Source: Hybos culiciformis (Eukaryota > Arthropoda > Insecta > Diptera > Hybotidae). Taken from it: 64,000 bases of DNA. The notes below the pieces were generated by a model. It was not told the DNA's origin, ran no database searches, and was given only the letters and a program-made list of their open reading frames with translations. Where the stretch lies: NCBI GenBank assembly GCA_964007475.1, contig OZ023273.1:76173737-76237736 (forward strand). The letters run 5' to 3'. The position numbers and the translations under genes were made by a program. This document shows positions 42,102 through 51,807 of the stretch, one piece after another (the first letter of the stretch is position 1; each line of letters begins with the position of its first letter).

Positions 42102-44357
42102 ATGCAAAGACCCAATTATTATAATCCAATTAAATTCATGATTGATACTGGTGCAGACATATCTGTCATCAAAGAACAATTCACAAATTCAATTGACATT
42201 AATAATAATAGTACTTGCAAAATTACAGGAATAGGCAATAACGTACACGAATCTTTAGGCACACTACAAACACATTTTATTATTGAAAACAAAAAATGTT
42301 TTATAAATCTACACTGTGTAGAAGACAAATTTCCAATCAAAACGGATGGAATCTTAGGCCGAGATTTCTTAATGAAATACTCCGCATTAATAAATTTTGA
42401 AACAAATGAATTATCACTTACGATAAGTGATGAGGTAATAAATATACCCATTAATTCTAATTGTATCAGTCAACTGGTGATACCAGCCAGAACTGAAATT
42501 ATATGTCCTTTACATGTTCAGAGAACAGAAGAGACACTTGTCCTGAGTGAAGAAATAACACCAGGAATATTCATAGCCAACACGATTATAGCCAAAAATG
42601 GCATATCGAATGTAAAAATTTTAAATACTAATGATAAAACAATGATCATAAAAAATTATAAGCCTAAAACAGTACCTTTAAACAATTATAACATAGTGAA
42701 TATTGAAAATAACGATCACGATCGATTATTACATTTAGAACAAATATTAAGCATTAACCCAGACGACCCAAAAGCTCAAAATGAAACACTTAAAATTTGC
42801 AAACAATTCCAAGATATATTTTACTTACCAGGTGATTCATTAACGACTAATAATTTCTATAAACAAAATATTGCCTTAGAAAATAAAAACCCTATTTATA
42901 TTAAAAATTATAGATTACCAAATTCGCAATTAACAGAAATTAATGATCAAGTAGATAAATTATTGAAAGAAGACATTATTGAACACTCTTACAGTCCATA
43001 TAACTCACCTTTACTCTTAGTACCAAAGAAATCCTCTAATGACACCAAAAAATGGAGACTAGTAGTAGATTTCCGTCAACTAAACAAAAAAATTCAAAAT
43101 GACAAATTTCCTTTGACCAAATTAGAAGACGTACTAGATAATTTAGGAAGAGCAAAATACTTTACCACATTAGATATGGTCAGTTCTTTTCACCAAATCG
43201 AATTAGAAAAAAATTCAAGACCTTGTACAGCATTTTCATCTAATAATGGACATTTTCAATTTAAAAGACTCCCATTTGGTTTAAAAATCTCTTCAAATAG
43301 TTTTCAGCGAATGTTAACAATTGCCTTATCAGGTTTAAATTCAGAATCATTTATTTATGTTGATGATATAATAATATTTGGATGTTCTATTAAACACCAC
43401 AACGAAAATTTAATAAAAGTATTTGAACGATTAAGAAAATATAATTTAAAGCTAAATCCAGAAAAATGTAGTTTCTTACAGAAAGAAGTAATTTATTTAG
43501 GCCATTTAATAACTAATAAAGGCATAAAAACAGACCCAACTAAACTTTTTGCAGTAAAAAATTATCCACAACCCCAAAACGCTGATGAAATAAAACGTTT
43601 TGTAGCATTCTGCAATTATTACAGAAAATTTATACCAAACTTTGCAGCTATAGCAAAACCTTTGAACGATCTAACAAAAAAGAAATCAATATTTAATTGG
43701 AATGAAAATTGTACAAATGCATTTTTAAATTTAAAAAATAAATTAATTAACCCTCCCATTCTACAATATCCAGATTATTCCAAACCTTTTATAATCACAA
43801 CAGACGCTTCACAATCCGCCTTCGGAGCAGTCTTATCTCAAGGAGAAATTGGACAAGATTTACCAATAAGCTATGCCAGTAAAACATTAAACTCTGCAGA
43901 ACTCAACAAACCAATAATAGAAAAAGAATTGCTTTCTATTCACTGGGCAATCAATTTCTTTAGACCCTATGTATATGGCAGAAAATTCATCGTCGTAACA
44001 GATCACAGACCTTTAGTAGGATTATTTACGCACAAAAACCCTTCATCTAAAATGACGCGTATTAGACTAGATCTCAGTGATTACGATTTTGATATAGTAT
44101 ACAAACAAGGAAAAATGAATACAAACGCAGACGCTTTATCAAGAATACATTTAAACTCCAACATTTTAAAATCTATGATCCCAATAACGCCAGAAAAAGA
44201 TATTAACGTGATAACCAGACAAGTAACTAGGTCACTAGAACAAGCTAAAAACCCTATAAATAAAAATCTACACATTTGGCACAGTATCTCAATTAACGAT
44301 ATAAAAAGAATTCCGAAAGTAAACTTCATAGAAATTTCAACTGGTACACAGAAATAA
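42102..44357 (+). CDS. pol: TE-B1 Pol: protease, reverse transcriptase, RNase H
   Basis: 751 residues from the ATG at 42102; the frame is open further upstream into gag. Protease: FMIDTGADISV near residue 14 and GILGRDF near 84. Reverse transcriptase: WRLVVDFRQ, TTLDMVSSFHQ, LPFGLK, and YVDD at about residue 419. RNase H: TTDASQSAFGA, EKELLSIHWAI, TDHRPL, NADALSR. The frame stops at 44355, before the integrase. The next frame (-1) is already open from about 44310 and leads into it, so a single indel near 44330 separates them. All motifs of the three enzymes look intact. Confidence 0.93.
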   Translation: MQRPNYYNPIKFMIDTGADISVIKEQFTNSIDINNNSTCKITGIGNNVHESLGTLQTHFIIENKKCFINLHCVEDKFPIKTDGILGRDFLMKYSALINFETNELSLTISDEVINIPINSNCISQLVIPARTEIICPLHVQRTEETLVLSEEITPGIFIANTIIAKNGISNVKILNTNDKTMIIKNYKPKTVPLNNYNIVNIENNDHDRLLHLEQILSINPDDPKAQNETLKICKQFQDIFYLPGDSLTTNNFYKQNIALENKNPIYIKNYRLPNSQLTEINDQVDKLLKEDIIEHSYSPYNSPLLLVPKKSSNDTKKWRLVVDFRQLNKKIQNDKFPLTKLEDVLDNLGRAKYFTTLDMVSSFHQIELEKNSRPCTAFSSNNGHFQFKRLPFGLKISSNSFQRMLTIALSGLNSESFIYVDDIIIFGCSIKHHNENLIKVFERLRKYNLKLNPEKCSFLQKEVIYLGHLITNKGIKTDPTKLFAVKNYPQPQNADEIKRFVAFCNYYRKFIPNFAAIAKPLNDLTKKKSIFNWNENCTNAFLNLKNKLINPPILQYPDYSKPFIITTDASQSAFGAVLSQGEIGQDLPISYASKTLNSAELNKPIIEKELLSIHWAINFFRPYVYGRKFIVVTDHRPLVGLFTHKNPSSKMTRIRLDLSDYDFDIVYKQGKMNTNADALSRIHLNSNILKSMIPITPEKDINVITRQVTRSLEQAKNPINKNLHIWHSISINDIKRIPKVNFIEISTGTQK

Positions 44358-44390
44358 CATTCAATAATAATTATAAAATATATTTTAATA

Positions 44391-44510
44391 AAAAGAGAAT
44401 TAATATAAAATCAATTTTAAATAAAATGAAACTCTTATTAGCTCAAAATAAAAAGAGAATTAATATAAAATCAATTTTAAATAAAATGAAACTCTTATTA
44501 GCTCAAAATA
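44391..44510 (+). repeat. exact 60-bp tandem duplication in pol
   Basis: 44391-44450 is repeated exactly as 44451-44510. Because 60 is a multiple of three it adds 20 codons without a shift, including a second MKLLLAQNK. Perfect identity says the duplication is very recent, or arose in assembly. Confidence 0.95.
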
Positions 44511-45691
44511 AAATTTTCACAGTCGCGATAAATGATAATGATACCTTATTTAACCACATTAACATTCAAGAATTTAAAAACATATTTAATCAACTACAGG
44601 AAAAAGATAATTCGAAAAATAAATTAAAAATAATTTTATTCAAAGCTCCTATCGAAATAACAGATCAAAATTTAATAAAACAATTAATAAAAGACAATCA
44701 TAGTAACAATATAAGTGGACACATCGGTGTTAGGAAAATGATAATAAAACTTAGACAAAAATACATATGGAAAAACATGCATAAAATGATTAAAAGTTAC
44801 GTGAAAAATTGCAACGAATGTATTAAATCAAAACAAGTTAGAAACATTAAAGAACCATTACAAATTACTGACACTCCAAATAGACCTTTCGAAACCATAC
44901 AAGTCGATACAGTAGGCCCTTTAAAAATTTGTAATAATTATAGATATATACTCACAGTTCAATGCGAATTAACTAAATACATAGAAGCATTTCCTATAGA
45001 AACTAAAGATGCTATTACGATAGCAAAAATTTTAACAGAAAATATCATATTAAGATATGGAAATATAAAAAATATTAAAACTGATTTAGGTACAGAATTT
45101 GTAAACGAACTATTTATGAACATTTGTAAAACTTTTAATATTAATCACCAAAAATCAACACCTTATCACCATCAAACATTAGGTTCAGTAGAAAGAAATC
45201 ACAGAGTACTAAACGAATATTTTTTAACATGCAATCATAGCAACAATTGGGTTGAATTAATCCCATTTTTCTTATTTTCCTATAATACTACACCTCATTC
45301 AGACACTCATTATGCGCCATTTGAATTAATTTTTGGAAACACACCTGAATTACCGACAAATATTACACTTAAAAATAATGAACCACTAAATTTCATAAAC
45401 TATGATAACTATTTAAACGAATTAAATTTAAAATTATCCTGTGCACTAAAAATAGCTAGAGAAGAACTAATTAAATATAAAATAGCTAGAAATGAAAAAT
45501 ACAATTTTAATATTAATCCTGCAAATTTGAAAGTAAATGATATGATAATGATAAAAAATTTTAATAGAAAGAAATTAGATTATCCTTTTCAAGGACCTTA
45601 TAGAATCGTCGAAAGAGACGGAGTAAATTCAATAATAGAAATAAATAATAAATTAAAGAAAATTCATAATAATAACTTAAAAAAGATATAG
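44426..45691 (+). pseudogene. pol: TE-B1 integrase, in a different frame from Pol
   Basis: 421 residues counted from the ATG at 44426, though the natural product would be part of Pol. The zinc-binding segment has H...H (SGHIGVRKM) and C..C (NCNECIKSK). The core has the D of VDTVGPL, the D of KTDLGTEF and the E of GSVERNHR. The C-terminus has KKLDYPFQGPY. The frame is open from about 44310, overlapping the end of the 42102 frame, so one indel explains the split. The 60-bp duplication lies at the start. An N-terminal internal ATG use is unlikely to be real. Confidence 0.9.
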
Positions 45692-45768
45692 AATTTAAAA
45701 TAAAAAAAAAAAAAAAAAATTTTTCTTCCTTTTTACATAAAATTTACAAAAATTTTTTTTTTTCTCCC

Positions 45769-45780
45769 AAAGGGAAAGGA
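45769..45780 (+). promoter_or_regulatory. polypurine tract of TE-B1
   Basis: AAAGGGAAAGGA immediately precedes the 3' LTR. The same tract, one base longer, lies before the 3' LTR of TE-B2. Confidence 0.85.
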
Positions 45781-46398
45781 TGTAGTGATATTGTTATCAC
45801 TAACGTTAAAATCAAACTAAATTTATAAAAATTTTAATTATTTTTTGAACCCAAAAAATTTATATTTTTAATAAGAATTACTGTAAAGTATAATTAACTT
45901 GATTGGGCAACCAATCATATTAGGACATAGTAAACTATTTCATATTACATAAGAAAATTAATTATATAAACTAAATTGTATATAATATTTATATATAGAA
46001 TATAAGAAATTTAGTACATAAGATTTTGTATAAATAAGATTGAAATTAGAAAATTAAATCAGATTCTTACCAAATCTCATCTTTTCATAAACGGCTTCCC
46101 TGAGCTATACAATACAGGTAAGATAGCTTTCCGAGCAATATAATACGGATAACCGGCTGAATACAGCCAAAACGAAAGCGCGTCCCGCTCTAATAGGACA
46201 AACCGGCTGAATACAGCCTAGACAATAGGATCTCTATAATGACATGCTAGTGGTCATTATAGATTAGGGAATTCAATAGGCCTTAGATGTCTTGGACAAC
46301 ATAGATGTCCAACCCATGATCCATGATTATAAATAATTATACAGAAGAAAGTAAAAATAAACAATTCCTATAAATGAGTAAACATTTTTTCCTTTACA
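45781..46398 (+). repeat. TE-B1 3' LTR
   Basis: Same length and, by eye, same sequence as 39068-39685. ATAT follows. An ATG inside its end gives a false start for the TE-C gag continuation. Confidence 0.95.
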
Positions 46399-46402
46399 AT
46401 AT

Positions 46403-47597
46403 CCTCCAACCTCAGCCTTGTGAGCATATCCCCCAACCTCCGCCGCGTGATGAAGCAGAACCAGTTGTTCAAGCCGGACAAGACCTTGACGATTTAGATA
46501 GGATTCCGGACATTGTAAAAAGTTTGAGAGAATTTTCCGGACAAGCCGATCAATTCTCGTCGTGGAAAAAAAGTGAAAGGATATTAACTAAGTACGAACA
46601 TTTTCAAGGCACCCCTAAATATTTTGGAATTTTAAACGTCGTTCGGAACAAAATAATTGGAGAAGCTGATGCCGTGCTTGAGTCCTATAACACTCCTTTG
46701 AATTGGCTCAGAATTTCTCAATGCCTTAACTCACATTATGCTGATAAACGGGACCTAGGCACCTTAGAGTACCAAATGACAATGCTGGTACAAAAAAACG
46801 AAACCATACAAGAATTTTATCAGGGTGTTTATTACCACTTATCCCTTATACTAAACAAACTTTCTGGTATGGAAATGAGCCGAGAATCCCTAAACGTTAT
46901 TACAAAATCCTATCGTGACAAAGCGTTCGATACTTTCATTCGAGGATTAAAAGGAGACTTACCTCGATTGCTAAGTATGAAGGAACCAAATGACTTGCCC
47001 GAGGCTCTCCATCTGTGCCTCAAACTTCAAAATGTTGACTATAGAATTCAACACAGCCATAGTGGTTACAAATTTCACCAACAACAAAAACCACAACCCG
47101 TACCTCCAATGATTGCTCCAAGAAGATCACCACAAATTCAAAAGTCTAGCTTTAATCCCGATCTTCTTAATAATCCGCATAAAATTTCAAAACCTTTTTT
47201 CATGAAACCAAATCCTACTTTCCATCCAACACCCGCTCCCAGAAATTATTACCCACTTCCTCCAAAACCAATTCCAAAGCCTGAACCAATGGATGTGGAC
47301 CATTCCTTGCATTCTCGATTTGTTAATTACAGAAATCGTCCTCAGCCACAAGACAACCGATTTAATAAAAATCCTTTTGTTTCTCAAGCATCTTATCCTA
47401 GTAATAACCAAAAAGTTTTTCTGACCGAACCTCATATCGAGGAAGATAAAATGAATGAAATTGATAAATATGAGGTAGGTGTTTCCCATCAGTATGAAAA
47501 ATCTGAGCAACCTCTCGAGAATTACACGGATACACACGACGAAATTTCTCCTGACCAATTCGAAAGTTCAAATGATTTTTATTTTTTAGATTTATGA
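46403..47597 (+). pseudogene. gag: TE-C Gag, main part (after TE-B1 insertion)
   Basis: The continuation of the gag begun at 38826: the two parts total 1437 bases, a whole number of codons (478 residues plus stop). Capsid-like blocks are clear: PDIVKSLREFSGQADQFSSW, PKYFGILNVVRNKIIGEAD, YADKRDLGTLEYQM, DTFIRGLKGDLPRLL and PEALHLCLKLQN. A Pro/Gln-rich region follows, then PEPMDVDHS, and an acidic end. There is no zinc knuckle, as usual for gypsy-type Gag. The stop overlaps the Pol ATG (ATGA) in the -1 arrangement. Apart from TE-B1 it is undamaged. Confidence 0.9.
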
Positions 47598-49129
47598 GCT
47601 CTTCGCTTCCTTACATTGAACATAAGGCGAAGAGCGGACACATTTTAAAATTCTTAGTAGACACAGGTTCAAATAAAAACTATATTCAACGCCAATACAT
47701 AAAAAACCCCCTTCCAAACGAAAAAATCTTTTATGCGCACTCGGTAGGTGGAAAAACAAAAATTTCCCATCATGCTTTTATAAACTTTTTCGGTCCAGAC
47801 ACTCCAAAATTAAAATTTTTTATTTTACCCAATCTGGTTTCTTTTGATGGAATTATAGGCAATGATTCTCTTAAAAATCTGAATACTGTAATTTATACTA
47901 ATGAAAATTGTATGGTCCTCAATAATGACATTGTCATTCCCCTTAAACAACGTTCTAGTCAATCTGTAAACGCTGTTGATATTAGAACTACCCATTTGAA
48001 TTTGCAACAAAAAGACAACCTGTTACAAATAATCAAATCATTCCCCAAACTATTTACGGATCCGGACGAAAAACTGACCTACACGACTTTGGTAAAGGGA
48101 GAAATAAGAACTACTTCACAAGAGCCCATTTATTCGAAAACATATCCTTACCCAATGTGTCTTAAAGATGAGGTCGAAAAACAACTTGCTACCCTTCTAA
48201 ATGACGGAATTATTCGACCCTCACGGTCACCCTACAATTCACCCGTGTGGATTGTACCAAAAAAAATGGACGCCTCGAATGAGAAAAAATATCGGATGGT
48301 CATCGATTATAGAAAATTAAACGCAGTTACCATCGCAGACAGATATCATATTCCCGAAATAAATGAGGTTTTATCAAATTTAGGAGACTTGAAAAGTGGT
48401 TTTCATCAGATTCTTCTAAAAGAATCTGATATTGAAAAGACAGCTTTCTCAGTAAACAACGGGAAATACGAATTCACACGCCTCCCATTTGGTCTCAAAA
48501 ATGCTCCTTCAATTTTCCAACGAGCTTTGGATGACATTTTGAGAGATCACATAGGCAAAATCTGTTATGTCTACATCGATGATATAATTATTCTAGGCAA
48601 AGACGAACTAGACCATTTCAGAAATCTTAAAATAATTTTTAATACTCTTCAAGCAGCCAATATGAAAGTGCAGTTAGACAAATGTGAGTTTTTAAAAACC
48701 GAAGTAGAATTTTTAGGGTTCTTAGTCTCCACTGAGGGAATTAAAACCAATCCCAAAAAGGTAGAAGCTATTGCTAGTTTTCCAGCTCCTAAGACTCTAA
48801 AAGACCTCAGGTCATTCATCGGTATGTCAGGATACTATCGGCGCTTTATTCGAGACTATGCAAAGTTAGTCAAACCACTAACTTTGCTTTTAAGAGGGGA
48901 AGATGGACGTGTGTCCAAAAATTTTTCGAAAAATAAAAAAATTTATCTCGAGGACGAAGCGATCGATGCCTTTAATAAGATAAAAAATTCTCTCACTTCT
49001 CAAGATGTGATGCTTTCTTATCCTAACTTCAGGCAAGAGTTCGAACTTACTACTGATGCTTCGAATTACGCTATTGGCGCGGTACTCTCCCAAAATAAAA
49101 AACCGATTATGTTTTTTCGAGGACTTTAA
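47594..49129 (+). pseudogene. pol: TE-C Pol part 1: protease, reverse transcriptase, start of RNase H
   Basis: 511 residues from the ATG overlapping the gag stop. Protease: LVDTGSNKNYI near residue 23 and FDGIIGNDSL. Reverse transcriptase: KYRMVIDYRKLNAVT, DLKSGFHQI, LPFGLKNAPSIFQ, and YIDD near 327. Between LSNLG and DLKSGFHQ about eight residues usual in the family (before the motif A Asp) are missing, a small in-frame deletion. RNase H starts at LTTDASNYAIGAVLSQ, then an indel near 49115 stops the frame at MFFRGL. The rest of RNase H is in the next frame. Confidence 0.9.
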
Positions 49130-49650
49130 CGAAAACGGAAGAAAACTATGCGACAAATGAAAAAGAAATGCTCGCTATAATCTGGGCTTTAAACTCGTTA
49201 CGAAATTTCCTTTACGGGTCTAAAAAAGTGAAAATAGTAACCGACCATCAGCCTCTTACATATGCTTTAAGCAATAAAAATTCTAACACCAAAATGAAAA
49301 GGTGGAAAGCCATTTTGGAAGAATATGACTACGAGCTCTGTTACAAACCCGGTAGAACTAATGTCGTGGCTGATGCACTTTCCAGAATCCCAAATACAGT
49401 AAACTCCATAACAATTTCACAACATAGTGATGACAGTTCCTCTCATAACCTTATATCAACCGTCGAAATTCCAATTAATGTTTTCAAGAACCAATTAATT
49501 TTGAAAATTGGACAAACAAGTACTTATGAATATTCAAATCCCTTTCCTTCTTTCAATAGACATTTAATAATACGACCTAACTTTTCAGAAAATGAACTAT
49601 TAACAATTTTAAAAAATTATCTTAATCCGAATGTTATAAATGGTAACTGA
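49130..49650 (+). pseudogene. pol: TE-C Pol part 2: rest of RNase H and linker
   Basis: A different frame from part 1. RNase H resumes with EENYATNEKEMLAIIWAL, VTDHQPLTYAL and VVADALSRIP. A linker follows and the frame ends at 49650, a few bases after integrase sequence starts in another frame (49640). The breaks on both sides are indels of one or a few bases. Confidence 0.88.
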
Positions 49651-50690
49651 AGAAAAATTCATGGCAAAAAATCAAAAAATTTACCCTTTACATTTTAACA
49701 GTTTCAAAATTAGATACACTCAAACCCTGGCAAAAGACATTACAAACGAAAGTGAGCAAGACGAAATTATACTAACGACACATCGACGAGCTCATAGACA
49801 CGCAGAAGAAAATAAACTACAGATTTTGGAAAAATACTATTTTCCCAAAATGGTGAAAAAAATAAAACTCTGCACTGTTTGCAAAGAAAGTAAATATGAC
49901 AGACATCCTAATAACCAAATCCTTAAGCCTACACCGATTCCTGAATATCCTGGTCATATAGTTCATATTGACGTATTTTCAACTGAAAGAAAACTAATTT
50001 TGACAGCAATAGATAAATTTACTAAATTCGTTCAAGTAAAAATTATTAAATCGCGAGCCATAGAAGATATTAGGAAGCCGCTCCGAGAACTACTCTTTAC
50101 TCTTGGTGTACCGAATTCTGTGGTAGTTGATAACGAACCTTCTCTAAGTTCCGCGAGTATCACTTCAATGCTAGAAGATGAGATGAGAATATCAGTTTAT
50201 AAAACACCATCTTATAAAAGTGAAGTAAACGGGCAAATAGAAAGGTTTCATTCCACTTTGTCTGAAATTATGCGATGCTTAAATACAGATGGAATTTCTC
50301 GGAACTTTAATGAAATTCTAGAACGATCTGTTCACGAATACAATCACTCTATCCACTCCGTGACTGGGAAAAAGCCTGTCGAACTATTTTATGGTAGATA
50401 CCCAAAAATTACAATCGGCGGTATAGAGAAAATTCGTTCCAAAAACATCGAAAAATTGAAACAGACCCAAGCCAAAGGTCTGGAATTTCATAATAAGGCT
50501 CGACAACCAATCAAACAATATGAGAAAGGTCAGGTTATTTACGTAAAAATTAATAAAAGACTGGGTTCAAAACTAACTCCAAGATATAAGGAAGAAATGG
50601 TAAAAGAAGATAGGAATACCCGTGTTTTTACTGAATCAGGCCGAAATATTCATAAAAGCATAAATTCCCATTTCAGGTTTTTCCTCCGCT
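49640..50690 (+). pseudogene. pol: TE-C Pol part 3: integrase
   Basis: The zinc-binding segment is HRRAHRHAEENK...CTVCKESK. The core has HIDVFS, VVVDNEPSL and QIERFHSTLSEI, giving the three acidic positions. The C-terminus continues to about 50690 (YEKGQVIYVKINKRLGSK, RNTRVF). Without any stop the same frame then runs into env sequence. In intact errantiviruses env is normally a separate, spliced frame, so this joined frame may be natural overlap or the product of an indel. Confidence 0.85.
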
Positions 50691-51736
50691 ACGCCGCTGG
50701 CGATGCAGAAATTCTAGATTACTCTAATTCACAAATTATTACTATCAATACTGGCCTGGCAAAAATAAAGGAAGGAAATTTCAAATTAATCCATGTTATC
50801 GAATTACAAAATTACATTGACTTCCTGACAGAGATTAAAAATGTTCAACGAAATATTTCAATAAATCATCCCTTGTTCCCATTTCTCCAACATGAAACAT
50901 CTCAAATCCGCGATTTATTATATAACCTTAAACCACACAAGAAGGGAAAAAGATCATTGGACTTCATAGGTTCCGCATGGAAATGGATCGCTGGAAATCC
51001 AGACCACGAAGACCTAAAAATAATAACAGACAAAATAAACAACGTTTTGGTAAATAGTAATAAATAGGTAATTATAAACCAACTTTACAATGAACGAATT
51101 AACAACATAACGAAAATGACAAACTTCATTTCAAACAAACTAAAAAATTCAGGTACTCTTGAGAACGATTTAATTATGCAACTTCAATATAAGATTAAAA
51201 TAGTGAAGGAGGAATTGACCAATATTCCCTACGCAATTCATTGGGCAAAATCCGGTATTGTAAATTCAATGATTTTATCGAAATCTGAGCTAGAACTAGC
51301 AACACAAACTTTAGAATCAGAAAATTTACCTTTCACTAATACTGAAGAAGCTTTAGATTTTGCTGATATAAAAATATCTACAAATTATGTTTGCTTGTTC
51401 TATATTATCGACATTCCTATTACTACTAAGGAATTATATGAAAAATTAGCATTATATCCTGTAAAAAGAAATAACATAATTAGCGATGTGTATTTTAACA
51501 CTATTTTGAGAAATAATAATGATGTATTTGGAATTAAAAATAACTGTAAAACGATAAAAGAAATAACAATTTGTAATAAAAAAAATTTAGAAAATATAAA
51601 CAATTCAACTTGCCTCCCCAATCTTCTAAAAAGTTTAAAATCAACGTGTCCCAAAATAAATTCTCATCACATTCCGACAATAGCTGAAATATCAGATGCT
51701 GGCGATGAATTGCTGGCGATGAATTGCTGGCGATGA
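50690..51736 (+). pseudogene. env: TE-C Env remnant (insect gypsy/baculovirus F-like), truncated
   Basis: After integrase the frame shows an Env-type protein. There is a short ectodomain part (AEILDYSNSQIITINTGL...KEGNFKLIHVIEL), a basic cleavage-like site (KGKR) followed by SLDFIGSAWKWIAGNPDH, and helical regions with NNITKMTNFISNKL. This pattern fits the gypsy Env group related to baculovirus F proteins. One in-frame TAG at 51065-51067 interrupts it. The end is replaced by the 14-bp minisatellite, so the transmembrane anchor and tail are gone. It is an inactive, fragmentary genomic relic. Confidence 0.8.
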
Positions 51737-51807
51737 ATTACTGGCGATTAATTGCTGGTGATGAATTACTGGCGATGAATTACTGGCGATGAATTGCTGG
51801 CGATGAA
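51698..51807 (+). repeat. 14-bp minisatellite (RCTGGCGATGAATT), about 8 copies
   Basis: Consecutive 14-base units with few changes run from 51698 to 51807, directly abutting the truncated env. An inverted, partly matching stretch lies at 52144-52172. The repeat replaces the env C-terminus and the missing 3' LTR. Confidence 0.92.

Larger units (their letters stand above)
39068..46398 (+). mobile_element. TE-B1: young Ty3/gypsy element, TSD ATAT, inserted in TE-C gag
   Basis: 7.33 kb with two 618-bp LTRs that appear identical by eye, flanked by ATAT (39064-39067 and 46399-46402). The order is LTR, primer site, leader ORF, gag, pol, polypurine tract, LTR. Gag overlaps Pol in the -1 frame. Pol is broken once, near 44330, by a frame change before the integrase segment. 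It is related to TE-A in primer site and Gag style, and to TE-B2 in LTR motifs and leader ORF. Confidence 0.95.
36826..51736 (+). mobile_element. TE-C: errantivirus-like Ty3/gypsy element, interrupted and 3' truncated
   Basis: The order is a tentative 5' LTR, a lysine-type primer site (37769), leader, gag (split by TE-B1), pol and an env remnant. Gag and Pol motifs and the presence of an env-type frame after integrase fit the insect gypsy/errantivirus group. There is no 3' LTR: env runs into a minisatellite at 51698. Pol has two frame breaks and a small reverse-transcriptase deletion, and env has a nonsense codon, so this is an inactive old copy. Confidence 0.85.

Noticed and set aside
46374..46402. 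ATG at 46374 as the start of TE-C gag
   Set aside because: It lies in the TE-B1 LTR; the true start is 38826, before the insertion.
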